Shown: positions 14,824 to 23,106 of the stretch, piece by piece
Layout of the letters: every line of letters starts with the position of its first letter
How positions within the stretch are numbered: position 1 is the first letter of the stretch
Assembly (NCBI RefSeq): GCF_000716545.1
Contig: NZ_JNWZ01000038.1
Coordinates: 39,917-103,916 of the forward strand
Length of the DNA: 64,000 nt
Source of the DNA: Kitasatospora phosalacinea
Lineage (GTDB): Bacteria > Actinomycetota > Actinomycetes > Streptomycetales > Streptomycetaceae
Direction of reading: 5' to 3'
Program-made: the position numbers and the translations under genes
Notes under the pieces: generated by a model
The model's database searches: none
Told to the model about the DNA's origin: nothing
Seen by the model: the letters and a program-made list of their open reading frames with translations, nothing else

Positions 14824-15168
14824 CAGGGGCTGGCCTCCGAAGGGTCTTCAGACGTGAGGGTACTCGCCCGCGAGGCCGCAGCCTGCGGTCTCGCGGGCGA
14901 CGACTCTCCGGGCCGTGCTCGAGAAGCGTGCGGGAATATGTGGGAATGTGCGGGCCTCTCTCTGGAGGAACTCGGCTGCTGGACGGCCATGTTCGCCATC
15001 AGACCCCAACTCCCAGATGCCTTCCCGCTGGTGGAGCACTACAACGTCGGCTCCTACACCCTGTGACTGCACGATGCGGCCGTCACCTCCTAGCCACGGC
15101 CTCACGGGCGTCGAACGCTTCGGCCTGACCGTCACCCCGAGAGCCGCGCCGTCTGGCCGGACGGCCCG
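14824..15168. other. Intergenic region with long inverted repeat and ORF fragment
   Basis: About 345 bp without a convincing gene, upstream of the ATPase operon. It contains the long hairpin at 14864-14900. It also holds a short plus-strand open stretch ending at 15066 (starts MWECAGLSLEELGCWTA, ends LVEHYNVGSYTL) and an overlapping minus-strand frame; either could be a remnant. I cannot assign a family to either. Base composition is lower in GC than the surroundings. Confidence 0.35.
14864..14900. repeat. 18-bp near-perfect inverted repeat
   Basis: The arms at 14864-14881 and 14883-14900 are complementary at 17 of 18 positions (the odd pair is G-T/U), with a 1-nt centre (in practice a small loop). 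It sits 41 nt upstream of the ATPase start codon. It could be a terminator, a cruciform or a regulatory hairpin for the ATPase/TOPRIM operon. Confidence 0.6.
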
Positions 15169-15660
15169 TCAGGACGCGCGGGTGAGCGCCCCGATGAGGC
15201 AGCCGAAGGCGGCGGTGGAGGTGACGGCCCGGACCAGGTTCCAGCGGACCCAGACGTCCTCGAACGCGGCGCGGACGGCGGCCGGGTCGGTGAGCGTGCC
15301 GGGTTCGCCCGCGGCGGCGAGCCTGTCGTTGAGCGGGACGTTGACCGTGCCGGTGATCACCAGCATGGCCAGGTACAGGACGGCGGCGGCGGCGATCCAC
15401 AGCAGGACGGCGCGGTCGCCCCCGCCGTGCCACTGGCACAGGCCCGCGGCGGCGATCAGCACCAGCGCGCCGAGGAAGCCGAGCATGAACCAGCCGTTCA
15501 GGATGGCCGTGTTGATGCGCTGCATGGTCTCGATGAAGACCCGGTCGTCGACCCTGGCCAGGCCCGGCATCACCGAGCAGGCGTAGGAGTAGAACAGCCC
15601 GGCGCTGAGCCCGGTCAGCAGGACCGCGCCGACCAGCGTCGCCGTACGGAGAACTGCCAT
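15169..15660 (-). CDS. DUF1772 membrane protein (anthrone oxygenase-like family)
   Basis: A 163-residue membrane protein with four hydrophobic segments (ATLVGAVLLTGLSAGLFYSY, WFMLGFLGALVLIAAAGL, VLLWIAAAAVLYLAMLVITG, VRAVTSTAAFGCLIGA). It also has the family hallmarks FYSYACSVMPGL, TVNVPLNDRLA and W-x-R-W-N. DUF1772 includes anthrone oxygenases, but most members are uncharacterised. The ATG at 15660 has GGGGG 8 nt upstream; a second ATG 27 nt upstream is less well placed. It is divergent from the AraC regulator, with 131 bp between starts, and is the likely regulatory target. Confidence 0.85.
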   Translation of the reverse strand: MAVLRTATLVGAVLLTGLSAGLFYSYACSVMPGLARVDDRVFIETMQRINTAILNGWFMLGFLGALVLIAAAGLCQWHGGGDRAVLLWIAAAAVLYLAMLVITGTVNVPLNDRLAAAGEPGTLTDPAAVRAAFEDVWVRWNLVRAVTSTAAFGCLIGALTRAS

Positions 15661-15791
15661 GCCGGGAACCCCCGTTCGTGTCGTCATGCCCCCCAGTCAA
15701 CCCGCCCGGCGGACCATGATCCATGGCTCGGACGCTCGTCGGCATGCGCCTGCGTCCACCGCCCCGGAGGGCCCCGACTACCCTGGCGGCC

Positions 15792-16796
15792 ATGGACGCG
15801 CTCACCGCCCTGCTGACCGGCCCCCGGGCGAGCGGGGCGTTCCTGCTCCGCTCGGTGTTCGACCCGCCGTGGTCGCTGCGGATCGAGGACCGCGCTCCGC
15901 TGACGGTGCTGACCACGGTGCGCGGCACCGGCTGGGTCGTCCCGGACGGCGCGGCGCCGGTGCCCCTGCACCCCGGCGACCTGGTGATCGTCCGCGGCCC
16001 GGAGCCCTACACCGTCGCGGACCTGCCGCAGACCCCGCCGCAGGTGGTGATCCACCCGGGGCAGGTGTCCACCACCGTCGGCGGCGAGCGGATGTGCGAG
16101 GAGCTCGACCAGGGCGTGCGCACCTGGGGCACCGGCCGGGACGCGGCGACGGTGCTGCTCAGCGGCACGTACCAGTTGCACGGCGAGGTGAGCGGACGGC
16201 TGCTGCGGGCGCTGCCGCCGGTGCTGCGGCTGGACGCCGGGGAGTGGGCCTCGGCGCTGCCGGCGCTGCTGGAGGCGGAGATCGGCCGGGACGAGCCGGG
16301 CCAGGACGCGGTGCTCGACCGGCTGCTGGACCTGCTGCTGATCTCCGCGCTGCGCAGCTGGTTCGCCCGGGAGGACGGCCGGGCCCCGGCCTGGTACCGG
16401 GCCCACTCCGATCCGCTGGTGGGCCGCGCCCTGGGCCTGCTGCACGCCGACCCGGCCCGGGCCTGGACGGTGCGGGACCTGGCGGCGGAGTGCGGGGTCT
16501 CCCGGGCCGCGCTGGCCAGGCGCTTCACCGACCTGGTCGGCGAGCCCCCGATGGCCTACCTCACCGGCTGGCGCCTGGCCCGGGCCGCCGACCTGCTGGC
16601 CGAACCGGACGCCACGCTGTCCGCCGTCGCCCGCAAGGTCGGCTACGGCAGCGGTTTCGCCCTCAGCGCCGCGTTCAAGCGGGTCCGCGGGATCAGCCCC
16701 CAGCAGTTCCGCGACCGGTCCGCCGCCGCCGGAGCCGGTGCGGACGGCCGAGACCCGGCGGACTGGAGCCCGGACGGCCGGGGCCCGGGCGGCTGA
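15792..16796 (+). CDS. AraC-family regulator with cupin domain
   Basis: A 334-residue regulator. The N-terminal cupin (AraC_binding_2/cupin_6-like) region includes PLTVLTTVRGTGWVVPDG and PVPLHPGDLVIVRGPEPYTV. The C-terminal double helix-turn-helix covers about residues 220-320: VGRALGLLHADPARAWTVRD, LAAECGVSRAALARRFTDLV and SAVARKVGYGSGFALSAAFK, ending GISPQQFRD. The start MDALTALLTGPRA at 15792 is the family's usual N-terminus. The C-terminus ends in a low-complexity Asp/Gly/Arg tail that merges into repetitive DNA. Divergent from the DUF1772 gene, which it probably controls. Confidence 0.88.
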   Translation: MDALTALLTGPRASGAFLLRSVFDPPWSLRIEDRAPLTVLTTVRGTGWVVPDGAAPVPLHPGDLVIVRGPEPYTVADLPQTPPQVVIHPGQVSTTVGGERMCEELDQGVRTWGTGRDAATVLLSGTYQLHGEVSGRLLRALPPVLRLDAGEWASALPALLEAEIGRDEPGQDAVLDRLLDLLLISALRSWFAREDGRAPAWYRAHSDPLVGRALGLLHADPARAWTVRDLAAECGVSRAALARRFTDLVGEPPMAYLTGWRLARAADLLAEPDATLSAVARKVGYGSGFALSAAFKRVRGISPQQFRDRSAAAGAGADGRDPADWSPDGRGPGG

Positions 16797-17027
16797 GACC
16801 CGACGGTCGAGGCCCGACGGCCGAGGTCCGGCCCCGTCGGCGGAGACGCCCGGCGGGCGGCAAGCGACGGCGGGCGGCAAGCGACGGCAGGCGGCAGGCG
16901 GCGACAACCCGGCGAAACCCCGGCAAACCGGGCGGGAAGCGGGCCCGGGCCCGGCCTTCCCTGTCGCCCCGGGGAATGCTCCTGCATAATCACCCCCGTT
17001 CGATTCCGACCCGAGGAGGACCGGCCC
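16797..17027. repeat. Low-complexity spacer with short tandem repeats
   Basis: Degenerate GACGGYCGAGGCCC units continue from the AraC tail, followed by two exact 17-bp copies of CGGCGGGCGGCAAGCGA (16851-16867 and 16868-16884) and a decayed third. No gene is seen. Confidence 0.6.
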
Positions 17028-18536
17028 ATGCCGGCAGAGCGCTGCCCCCGTTGCGGTACCCCGCGCACGGCCGGCAGTTGCGGGTGCCACGCCGTCTCCC
17101 CGGTCGAGGAGACCGCCGTCCTCCCGCACCTGGAGGGGCCGCCGCTGGTGCGGCCGTACGTGGCCGGGGCGTCCGTGGTGGAGCCCGGGGACCCGGCCCT
17201 CGACCCGTTCGCCACCAGGAGCGCCCCGCCGCCGGTGCAGCCGATCGCCGCGTCCCCGCAGGGCCTGCCGCAGCCGCCCGCCGCCGGACCGCCGGTCGCC
17301 GTGCCGACCACCGCCGCACGGCCGCCCGCCGTGCAGCCGATCACCGCCCCGCCGGCCGCGCCCGCCACCCCGCCCCCGCCCCCGCCGCCGGACCGGGCCC
17401 CGCACGTCCCGCAGGCCGCCAGCCCGTTCGGTCCGCCGCAGCCGGAGCCGGACGCCGCCGCGACCCAACTGCTGCCGCCCGTCCCGCAACAGCAACAGAG
17501 CACGCCGCAGCAGAGCACGCCGCAGCAGACCCCGCCGCAGGGGGCGCCGGGCCGCTTCGTCCCGATCCCGCCGCCCGGCCCGGCGCGGGGCCCGGGCCAG
17601 GTGCCGGCGGCCGAGCAGACCATGCCGCTCACCCTGGGCCCGGTGGTGGCACCGCCGCCGCCCTCGCCGGTCTCGGCCGCGTACCCGCCGGTGGCCCCGG
17701 CGCCGGCCGGCCCCGAGGCGCTCGAAGCGACCCGGGTGCTCAAGCTCGACGGGCACGGTCCGCGGCACGACAGCGGTGACGCGCACGGCGAGGAGGCGTC
17801 GCCCCGGCAGGCCGCCGCGCCCACCGCCGACCTCGGCATGTTCACCTTCCGCGAGGACGGCGCCGAGGGCCCGGTCAGCCGGGCCGACCGCCGGGAGCGG
17901 CGCCGGCAGAGCGCCGACCGCCGCCGGCTGGTGATCGCGGGCGGCGCGGTCGGGGTGACCGCGCTGGGCGCGAGCCTGGCGATGCTGCTGTCCTCCTCGC
18001 CGGCGAAGGTCGACAACGCGCTGCCCGCGCCGACCGGCCCGGCGGTCTCCTCCCCCGCCGAGGTCTCGCCGAGCCCCACCGCCCCCGCCCCGGCCACCGA
18101 GACCTCCGCCCCGGCCCAGCCGACGGGGAGCGCCTCGCCGACCCGCACCACGGCCCGTCCGACCCAGGCCGTCACCAGCAAGGCCGCCGCCGCCCCGACC
18201 GGCGAGGCCCCGCCCGCGCCGAGCACCCCGGCCGCGCCGAGCACCACCGCCCAGCCGTCGGCCTCCGGCAAGGTGCTGAAGTTCGGCGACACCGGCCCGG
18301 AGGTGACGCAGATGCAGCAGGCCCTGATGGCGTACCGGTGCGACCGGATCGGGCCGCTGACCATCGACCGCACCCGCAGCGGCCAGCAGGGCTTCGGCGA
18401 CTGGACGCGGCAGGTCCTGTCCGGCGTGCAGCACGACCTGTTCGGCGACGCCAAGCCCCGGCCGTACCAGGACGGCGTCTACGACGCGGCCACCCAGGCC
18501 GCCCTGGCCCAGACGCCGCGGGGTGCGAGCTGCTGA
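17028..18536 (+). CDS. Membrane protein with zinc ribbon and peptidoglycan-binding domain
   Basis: A 502-residue protein. An N-terminal zinc ribbon (CPRCGTPRTAGSCGC, four Cys) is followed by a long Pro/Ala/Gln-rich disordered region (about 40-280, including repeated QQSTP units). A basic stretch and one transmembrane helix follow (LVIAGGAVGVTALGASLAML, about 305-325), then a Ser/Thr/Pro linker. The C-terminal peptidoglycan-binding_1-like domain contains LKFGDTGPEVTQMQQALMAY and ends in YQDGVYDAATQAALAQ. Topology: zinc ribbon inside, peptidoglycan-binding domain outside. Probably a cell-envelope sensor or scaffold; no enzymatic motif is seen. Start ATG at 17028 with GAGGAGG upstream. Confidence 0.8.
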   Translation: MPAERCPRCGTPRTAGSCGCHAVSPVEETAVLPHLEGPPLVRPYVAGASVVEPGDPALDPFATRSAPPPVQPIAASPQGLPQPPAAGPPVAVPTTAARPPAVQPITAPPAAPATPPPPPPPDRAPHVPQAASPFGPPQPEPDAAATQLLPPVPQQQQSTPQQSTPQQTPPQGAPGRFVPIPPPGPARGPGQVPAAEQTMPLTLGPVVAPPPPSPVSAAYPPVAPAPAGPEALEATRVLKLDGHGPRHDSGDAHGEEASPRQAAAPTADLGMFTFREDGAEGPVSRADRRERRRQSADRRRLVIAGGAVGVTALGASLAMLLSSSPAKVDNALPAPTGPAVSSPAEVSPSPTAPAPATETSAPAQPTGSASPTRTTARPTQAVTSKAAAAPTGEAPPAPSTPAAPSTTAQPSASGKVLKFGDTGPEVTQMQQALMAYRCDRIGPLTIDRTRSGQQGFGDWTRQVLSGVQHDLFGDAKPRPYQDGVYDAATQAALAQTPRGASC

Positions 18537-18584
18537 CCCCGCGCCGCCCGGGCCGGGCCCGCCGACCAGGCGGTCGACGCGCCG

Positions 18585-19172
18585 TCAGCCGGTGACCGCC
18601 CTGAACAGGCTCCAGCCCGCCAGCACGATCATCGCCAGCGCGGCGACCCGCACGATGACCTTCATCGGCACGTGCCGGAGCAGCTTCTGCCCGCCGACGA
18701 CGGCCACGCCGCCGACCGCGCACAGCGCCAGCCACGCGCCGAGGCCGACGGCCGGCGGGTCGGCGTACTTGGCGGCCAGGTTGGCGGTCATGATCTGGGT
18801 GAGGTCGCCGAACTCGGCGACCGCGACGACGGCGAAGCTGGTCCCGGCGACCTTCCAGAAGGAGTCGTTCGCGGGTTCCCTGCCCTCGGCGCCGTCGTCC
18901 TCCTCCTCCTTGTGCCACAGCAGCATGGCCGCGCCGCCCAGGAACAGCAGTCCGGTGACGCCCTCGACCCAGCGGTGCGGCAGCAGGGCCAGCAGGCTGC
19001 CGGCGGCCAGCGCCAGGCCGACCTGGAGGGCGAACGCGGCGGCGATGCCCGCGAAGACGTAGCCGGCCCGGTACTTGGTGCCGAGGACCAGGCTGGCCAG
19101 GGCGGTCTTGTCCGGGAGTTCGGCGAGGAAGATGATGCCGAACGTCAGCGCGGCGATGGTCAGGCTGTTCAT
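18585..19172 (-). CDS. GDT1/TMEM165-family Mn/Ca cation exporter
   Basis: A 195-residue membrane protein with two copies of the family signature: FLAELPDKTALASLVLG near the N-terminus and VAEFGDLTQIMTANLAAK in the second half (E-x-G/P-D-[KRTL]). About six helices are separated by an acidic cytoplasmic loop (HKEEEDDGAEGREP). The family exports Mn2+ (or exchanges Ca2+/H+). Start ATG at 19172 (MNSLTIAALTFG). A yybP-ykoY-type Mn riboswitch occupies the leader at about 19265-19380, which directly supports Mn2+ export. Confidence 0.9.
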   Translation of the reverse strand: MNSLTIAALTFGIIFLAELPDKTALASLVLGTKYRAGYVFAGIAAAFALQVGLALAAGSLLALLPHRWVEGVTGLLFLGGAAMLLWHKEEEDDGAEGREPANDSFWKVAGTSFAVVAVAEFGDLTQIMTANLAAKYADPPAVGLGAWLALCAVGGVAVVGGQKLLRHVPMKVIVRVAALAMIVLAGWSLFRAVTG

Positions 19173-19264
19173 CGGTGGCGGGGTCTCTCGGTCTCGGGCC
19201 GCCGGCCCCGGGGCCACCCGCAGCAGGGGACGCCTCGGCCCGGCAGCACTGGTTCATGGTCACA

Positions 19265-19380
19265 GCACTGCGGCCGAAGGTCTCGCCGACACCCCGCGGG
19301 GTGCCCCGGGCGCCGGGCGGTCCACGAGGGACGGGCCAGTGTGTCGACGGTCCGGTGGAGGGCTACTCCCCTTCAACAAC
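19265..19380 (-). promoter_or_regulatory. yybP-ykoY manganese riboswitch
   Basis: On the minus strand the leader begins GAAGGGGAGTAGCCCTCCAC (from about 19373 down), with the conserved GGGGAGUAGC of the first Mn-binding loop. It closes with TCGGCGAGACCTTCGGCC (about 19290-19273), matching the conserved GGCGAGACCUUUGCC element. The stems between them are GC-rich. These two motifs define the yybP-ykoY class, which senses Mn2+ and turns on Mn exporters; the gene downstream is exactly such an exporter. Confidence 0.85.
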
Positions 19381-19389
19381 GCGCCGAGC

Positions 19390-20184
19390 CTACCGGACGC
19401 CGGCGGGCGCCCCGACCAGCCCCCGGCCGACCAGTTCCAGCACCGCCGTCACCGCGACCGCCTCCACGGCGAGCAGCGCGACCAGCACGAACAGCTGCAC
19501 CGCCCCGGCCTGCACGGGCGTCGCCCCGCCGAGCAGCATGCCGACGAACGCGCCGGGCAGGGTGACCAGTCCGACGGTGCGGGTCTGGTCGAGTGCGGGG
19601 ACCAGCGAGGTCGCGGCGGCGGCGCGGCAGACCTCCAGCCGGGCGTTGCGCTCCTCGAAGCCCAGCGCGAGGGCGGCCTCCACCTCGCCGTGCCGGGACC
19701 GCAACTCGTCCAGGGCCCGCCGGCCGGCCAGCGAGGTCGCGGTGAGCGCCCCGCCGATCAGGATCCCGGCCACCGGGACGACGGTGATGCCCTTGGCGGG
19801 CAGCAGTCCGGTCGCGGCGAGCAGCAGCAGGACGGGCAGCACCCCGGCGGCGATCGGCACCGCCGCCCACGCCCACTCCCACCTCGCGGCGGACCTCCCG
19901 CCCTCGCCGACCCGCCGCCCGGCGGTCCGCACCGCGACGGCGAACATCAGCAGCACGAACAGCGCGGACGTCCACAGCGAGCGCACCACCCAGGCGATCA
20001 CCAGCGCGACCAGCGCCAACTGGACGGCCGCCCGCAGCCCGGCCCGCAGCACCGCCCGGCCGTGCCCGAGCCCGCCCCGCCCGGCGACCAGGGCGGCGAC
20101 GGCCAGCAGCACCGCGCAGGCGGCACCCAGCGCCGGGGTGACCGGCAGCAGTCCGGCGCCGCCCGCGGCGACGAACCCGCTCAT
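19390..20184 (-). CDS. FetB/UPF0014-family membrane permease
   Basis: A 264-residue membrane protein with about seven helices. It carries the UPF0014 (FetB/YbbM/STAR2) core: RAAVQLALVALVIAWVV, PVAGILIGGALTATSLAGRR, ALALGFEERNARLEVCR and GLVTLPGAFVGMLLGGATPV. In E. coli FetB pairs with the ATPase FetA to relieve iron stress; no ATPase gene is adjacent here, so the partner must be encoded elsewhere. Its stop lies just upstream of the Mn riboswitch. The gene runs in the same direction as the Mn exporter and about 7 nt downstream of the mannosyltransferase. Confidence 0.82.
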   Translation of the reverse strand: MSGFVAAGGAGLLPVTPALGAACAVLLAVAALVAGRGGLGHGRAVLRAGLRAAVQLALVALVIAWVVRSLWTSALFVLLMFAVAVRTAGRRVGEGGRSAARWEWAWAAVPIAAGVLPVLLLLAATGLLPAKGITVVPVAGILIGGALTATSLAGRRALDELRSRHGEVEAALALGFEERNARLEVCRAAAATSLVPALDQTRTVGLVTLPGAFVGMLLGGATPVQAGAVQLFVLVALLAVEAVAVTAVLELVGRGLVGAPAGVR

Positions 20185-20191
20185 CGCGGCA

Positions 20192-21736
20192 TCAGATCCA
20201 ACTGATGAACCACATCCGGTCGTGCCAGTCGGACATCGGGATCACCTCCGCCGTGTACAGCGGGTAGAAGAACGCGAAGCACCCGATGACCGCGACCACG
20301 ATCAGCCCGGCCCCGGCCGCGCCCCAGCGCCGCCGGCTCGGCGTGCTGCCGGCCGGGCCGAGCATCGCGCCGAGCATCTGCGCGACGGCCAGGCACAGGA
20401 ACGGCACCAGCACCACCATGTAGAAGGAGAAGACGGTGCGCTCCTGGTACTGGAACCAGGGCAGGTAGACGCCGGCGACGGCGGCCAGGATCGCCCCGGA
20501 GCGCCAGTCCCGCCGGAAGAACCAGCGGTAGAGCGCGTACGCCAGCGCGAAGCAGGCCGCCCACCACAGGACCGGGGTGCCCAGCGCGAGGATCTGGCTG
20601 GCGCAGCCCTCGGACGCGGTGCAGCCCTTCTGCCCGGCCGCCGGCTGCTCCCAGTACATGGAGACCGGGCGGCCCTGCACCAGCCAGCTCCACGGGTTCG
20701 ACTGGTAGGTGTGCGGGTCGTGCAGGTTGGTGTTGAAGTGCCAGATCTCGGAGTGGTAGTGCCACAGGCTGCGCAGCGGCGCGGGCACCCAGTCGAACGC
20801 CCCGGACCGCCCGTCCGCCCAGTGCCGGTCGTAGCCGCCGTCGGTGGCCAACCAGCCCGTCCAGGACAGCAGGTAGGCGGCCAGCGCGGCGAAGGGCATC
20901 GACAGCGCGGCGGGCCACAGGTCGCGCCGGAGCATCGACCGCCAGGGGCGGTGGGCCCCGGCGGCGCGGCGGCCGGCCTGGTCCCAGAGCAGGACGAGGA
21001 CGGTGAAGACCGCGAGCACGGGCGCGCCGGTCCACTTCACCGCGCAGGCCGCGCCGAGCAGCACGCCGGCGGTGAGCCGCCAGGGGCGCGGGCCGAGGCG
21101 GACTTCGTCGGCGGCCCGGCCGCCCTCGGCGCGGGCGGCGCGCAGCAGGCTCCGGGTGCGGTCGCGGTCGACCAGCAGGGCGCCGAACGCGCCGAGCACC
21201 AGGAACGCCGAGACGCCGTCGAGCAGGCCGACCCGGCTCATCACGAACTGCAGGCCGTCGACGGCCAGCAGCAGCCCGGCGACGCAGCCGATCAGGGTGG
21301 AGCGGAACAGCCGGCGCCCGATCCGGGCGACCATCAGCACGCCGAGGGTGCCGAGCAGCGCGACGACGATCCGCCAGCCGAAGGGGTGCAGGCCCCAGAA
21401 GTGGGTGCCCAGGCCGATGATCCACTTGCCGAGCGGCGGGTGGGCGATGAACGCGGCGGCCTTGCCCAGCGGGATGATCTGCGGGTCGCCGAGGATCTGC
21501 TGGTTGGCGTTGTCCGGCCAGGTCGTCTCGTAGCCCTCGTGCCACAACGACCAGGCGTCCTTGGGGTAGTACGTCTCGTCGAAGACGAAGGCGTGCGGGT
21601 ACCCCAGGTTCCACAGCCGCAGCACCCCGGCGAAGACGGCCACCGCCAGCGGCCCCCACCACCGGTACCTGTCCTTCGCCGGCGCGGCGTGCACCGTCTC
21701 CCGTTCCTGCCGCCGCTCCGCTACCGCCAGCGCCAT
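20192..21736 (-). CDS. pmt: Protein O-mannosyltransferase (GT39, Pmt)
   Basis: A 514-residue polytopic membrane glycosyltransferase. The first extracytoplasmic loop has the GT39 signature VFDETYYPKDAWSL (Asp-Glu catalytic pair). Conserved IAHPPLGKWIIGLGTHFWG follows, then FGWRI and SRVGLLDG, with many hydrophobic helices to the C-terminus. The family transfers mannose from polyprenyl-phosphate-mannose to Ser/Thr of secreted proteins during Sec translocation. The ATG at 21736 has GGGGAGGG directly upstream. Homologues are well known in Streptomyces (phage receptor and cell-envelope glycosylation); the gene symbol follows that function. Confidence 0.9.
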   Translation of the reverse strand: MALAVAERRQERETVHAAPAKDRYRWWGPLAVAVFAGVLRLWNLGYPHAFVFDETYYPKDAWSLWHEGYETTWPDNANQQILGDPQIIPLGKAAAFIAHPPLGKWIIGLGTHFWGLHPFGWRIVVALLGTLGVLMVARIGRRLFRSTLIGCVAGLLLAVDGLQFVMSRVGLLDGVSAFLVLGAFGALLVDRDRTRSLLRAARAEGGRAADEVRLGPRPWRLTAGVLLGAACAVKWTGAPVLAVFTVLVLLWDQAGRRAAGAHRPWRSMLRRDLWPAALSMPFAALAAYLLSWTGWLATDGGYDRHWADGRSGAFDWVPAPLRSLWHYHSEIWHFNTNLHDPHTYQSNPWSWLVQGRPVSMYWEQPAAGQKGCTASEGCASQILALGTPVLWWAACFALAYALYRWFFRRDWRSGAILAAVAGVYLPWFQYQERTVFSFYMVVLVPFLCLAVAQMLGAMLGPAGSTPSRRRWGAAGAGLIVVAVIGCFAFFYPLYTAEVIPMSDWHDRMWFISWI

Positions 21737-21865
21737 ACCCTCCCCGTTCGAACGCAGTTGACGACTTGTCCGCAATGTCCGCATCCTAGCCTGCGGCCGC
21801 GCGGCCCCACGGGCATCGGCCCGGGGTGCCCGGAGCATTCTCCCCCGTGCGCGCCGCACGGTTAC

Positions 21866-21903
21866 GGTTGACCCTCGACCAGGTCGAGGGCCCAGGGTCA
21901 ACC
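21866..21903 (+). promoter_or_regulatory. Nested palindromic MerR-type promoter/operator
   Basis: An inner perfect palindrome CCCTCGACC-A-GGTCGAGGG (21872-21890) is nested in an outer inverted repeat GGTTGACCC (21866-21874) and GGGTCAACC (21895-21903). A TTGACC -35-like hexamer (21868-21873) begins the element. The long spacer containing dyad symmetry is typical of MerR-controlled promoters, suggesting autoregulation of the gene at 21918. Confidence 0.6.
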
Positions 21904-21917
21904 CCGTGGAGAGCACC

Positions 21918-22919
21918 ATGCGCAGCATCGGCGAGATGGCCAGGGCCAGCGGCCTCGGCCCCGGCACCCTCCGGTTCTACGACGGCGCGGGCGTCTTCGT
22001 CCCCGCCGAGGTGGACCCGCGCACCGGGTACCGCCGGTACGCGGACGAACAGCTGCGGGACGCCCGGCTGCTGGCCCGGCTCCGCCGGGTCGGGATGCCG
22101 CTGGCCGGGATCACCCGGGTGCTGACCGGCTCCCCGGCCGAGGCCCGGGCCGAACTGGACGCGCACCTGCGCCGCCTGGAGGACGGCCTGACCGACGCCC
22201 GCCGGGAACTCTCCACCGTCCGTGACCTACTCGACTCCCGGGAGTTCCCCGTGCCGCAGACCCGCCTGACCGTAGCCGCCCCCGCACTGGCCGCCGCCCT
22301 GGACGCGGTGCGCTTCGCCGCCCCGGCCGACGCCGCCCTGCCCGCCGTCGCCGGCGTCTTCCTGGACGCGGAGGACGGCGCACTGCACCTGGTCGCCACC
22401 GACCGCTACCGCCTCGCGGTCGCCGACTGCCCGGCCGCGCTGGACGGCCCGCCGGCCTCCGCCCTGCTGCCCACCGCCCTCGCGGACGCCGCCCGGGCCC
22501 TGCTCGCCGACGCCGAGGAAGCCGAACTGACCATCGACGGCGGGCGGTTCACCATCCGCGCGGCCGGCCGAGCCCTCTCCGGCGAGCACGCCGAAGCCGA
22601 CTTCCCCGACTACCGCCGCCTGCTCCGCCTGGAACCCACCCACCGCATCACCCTGACCGCCGCCCAACTGCGCGCCCTCCCCGGGGGCACCGACTCCGGC
22701 GCCCCCACCGCCACCCTCACCGCCACCCCCGCCGACGCCGTCCCCGGCACCCCCGCCCCCGGCGACCTGCTGGTCCACGTCAACCGCGACTTCCTGCTCG
22801 AAGCCGCCGGCGCCGCCGAACAGCTCGTCCTCGAACTCGGCGGCCCGATCGCCCCCCTCGCCATCCGCTTCCCCGCCCGCACGGACACCTTCTCCCTGCT
22901 GATGCCGGTAGCCCCGTAG
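21918..22919 (+). CDS. MerR regulator fused to a DNA polymerase III beta-clamp-like domain
   Basis: A 333-residue protein. Residues 1-70 are a MerR winged helix (MRSIGEMARASGLGPGTLRF, ending TGYRRY), with a dimerisation helix to about 115. The rest is sliding-clamp-like: VFLDAEDGALHLVATDRYRL followed by AVADCPA, then ADFPDYRRLLRLEPTHRITL, LVHVNRDFLLEAAGAA and the terminal TDTFSLLMPV. The order and motifs match DnaN domains (L-x-L-VATDRYRLA, FPDY-x-x-L and the LLMPV C-terminus). The true DnaN has three such domains; here there is room for about two. The ATG at 21918 has GGAGAG upstream; a GTG at 21906 is an in-frame alternative. Probably binds a ligand or protein with the clamp fold; a role in replication is unproven. 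Confidence 0.85.
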   Translation: MRSIGEMARASGLGPGTLRFYDGAGVFVPAEVDPRTGYRRYADEQLRDARLLARLRRVGMPLAGITRVLTGSPAEARAELDAHLRRLEDGLTDARRELSTVRDLLDSREFPVPQTRLTVAAPALAAALDAVRFAAPADAALPAVAGVFLDAEDGALHLVATDRYRLAVADCPAALDGPPASALLPTALADAARALLADAEEAELTIDGGRFTIRAAGRALSGEHAEADFPDYRRLLRLEPTHRITLTAAQLRALPGGTDSGAPTATLTATPADAVPGTPAPGDLLVHVNRDFLLEAAGAAEQLVLELGGPIAPLAIRFPARTDTFSLLMPVAP

Positions 22920-23106
22920 GGACGGGAGGGAACGACCAGGGGCCCGGGGAACGGCGGGACCGTGGCCGTGGCCGTGGCCGCTGACGGTGCACCGCCGTCG
23001 CGCGCACCGGCTTCCGGTTCCGCCACCGCGGTGCGGCAGCACGGAACCTCCGACGGGCTCCGGCCACCGGCGGCAGCGGCTCCCCGCTCCCCGGGCCCGG
23101 TTCCGC

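Noticed and set aside
14848..15135. 95-residue minus-strand ORF upstream of the ATPase
   Set aside because: It reads through the 18-bp inverted repeat, has no RBS or family motif, and a plus-strand fragment overlaps it; left as unassigned intergenic DNA.
15723..15791. N-terminal extension of the AraC regulator (MARTLVGMRLRPPPRR)
   Set aside because: Arg/Pro-rich, lies in the divergent promoter; the family start MDALTALL at 15792 is preferred.
19175..21871. 898-residue plus-strand open frame antisense to the riboswitch, FetB and Pmt genes
   Set aside because: GC-rich shadow frame without domains; the minus-strand genes have clear family motifs.
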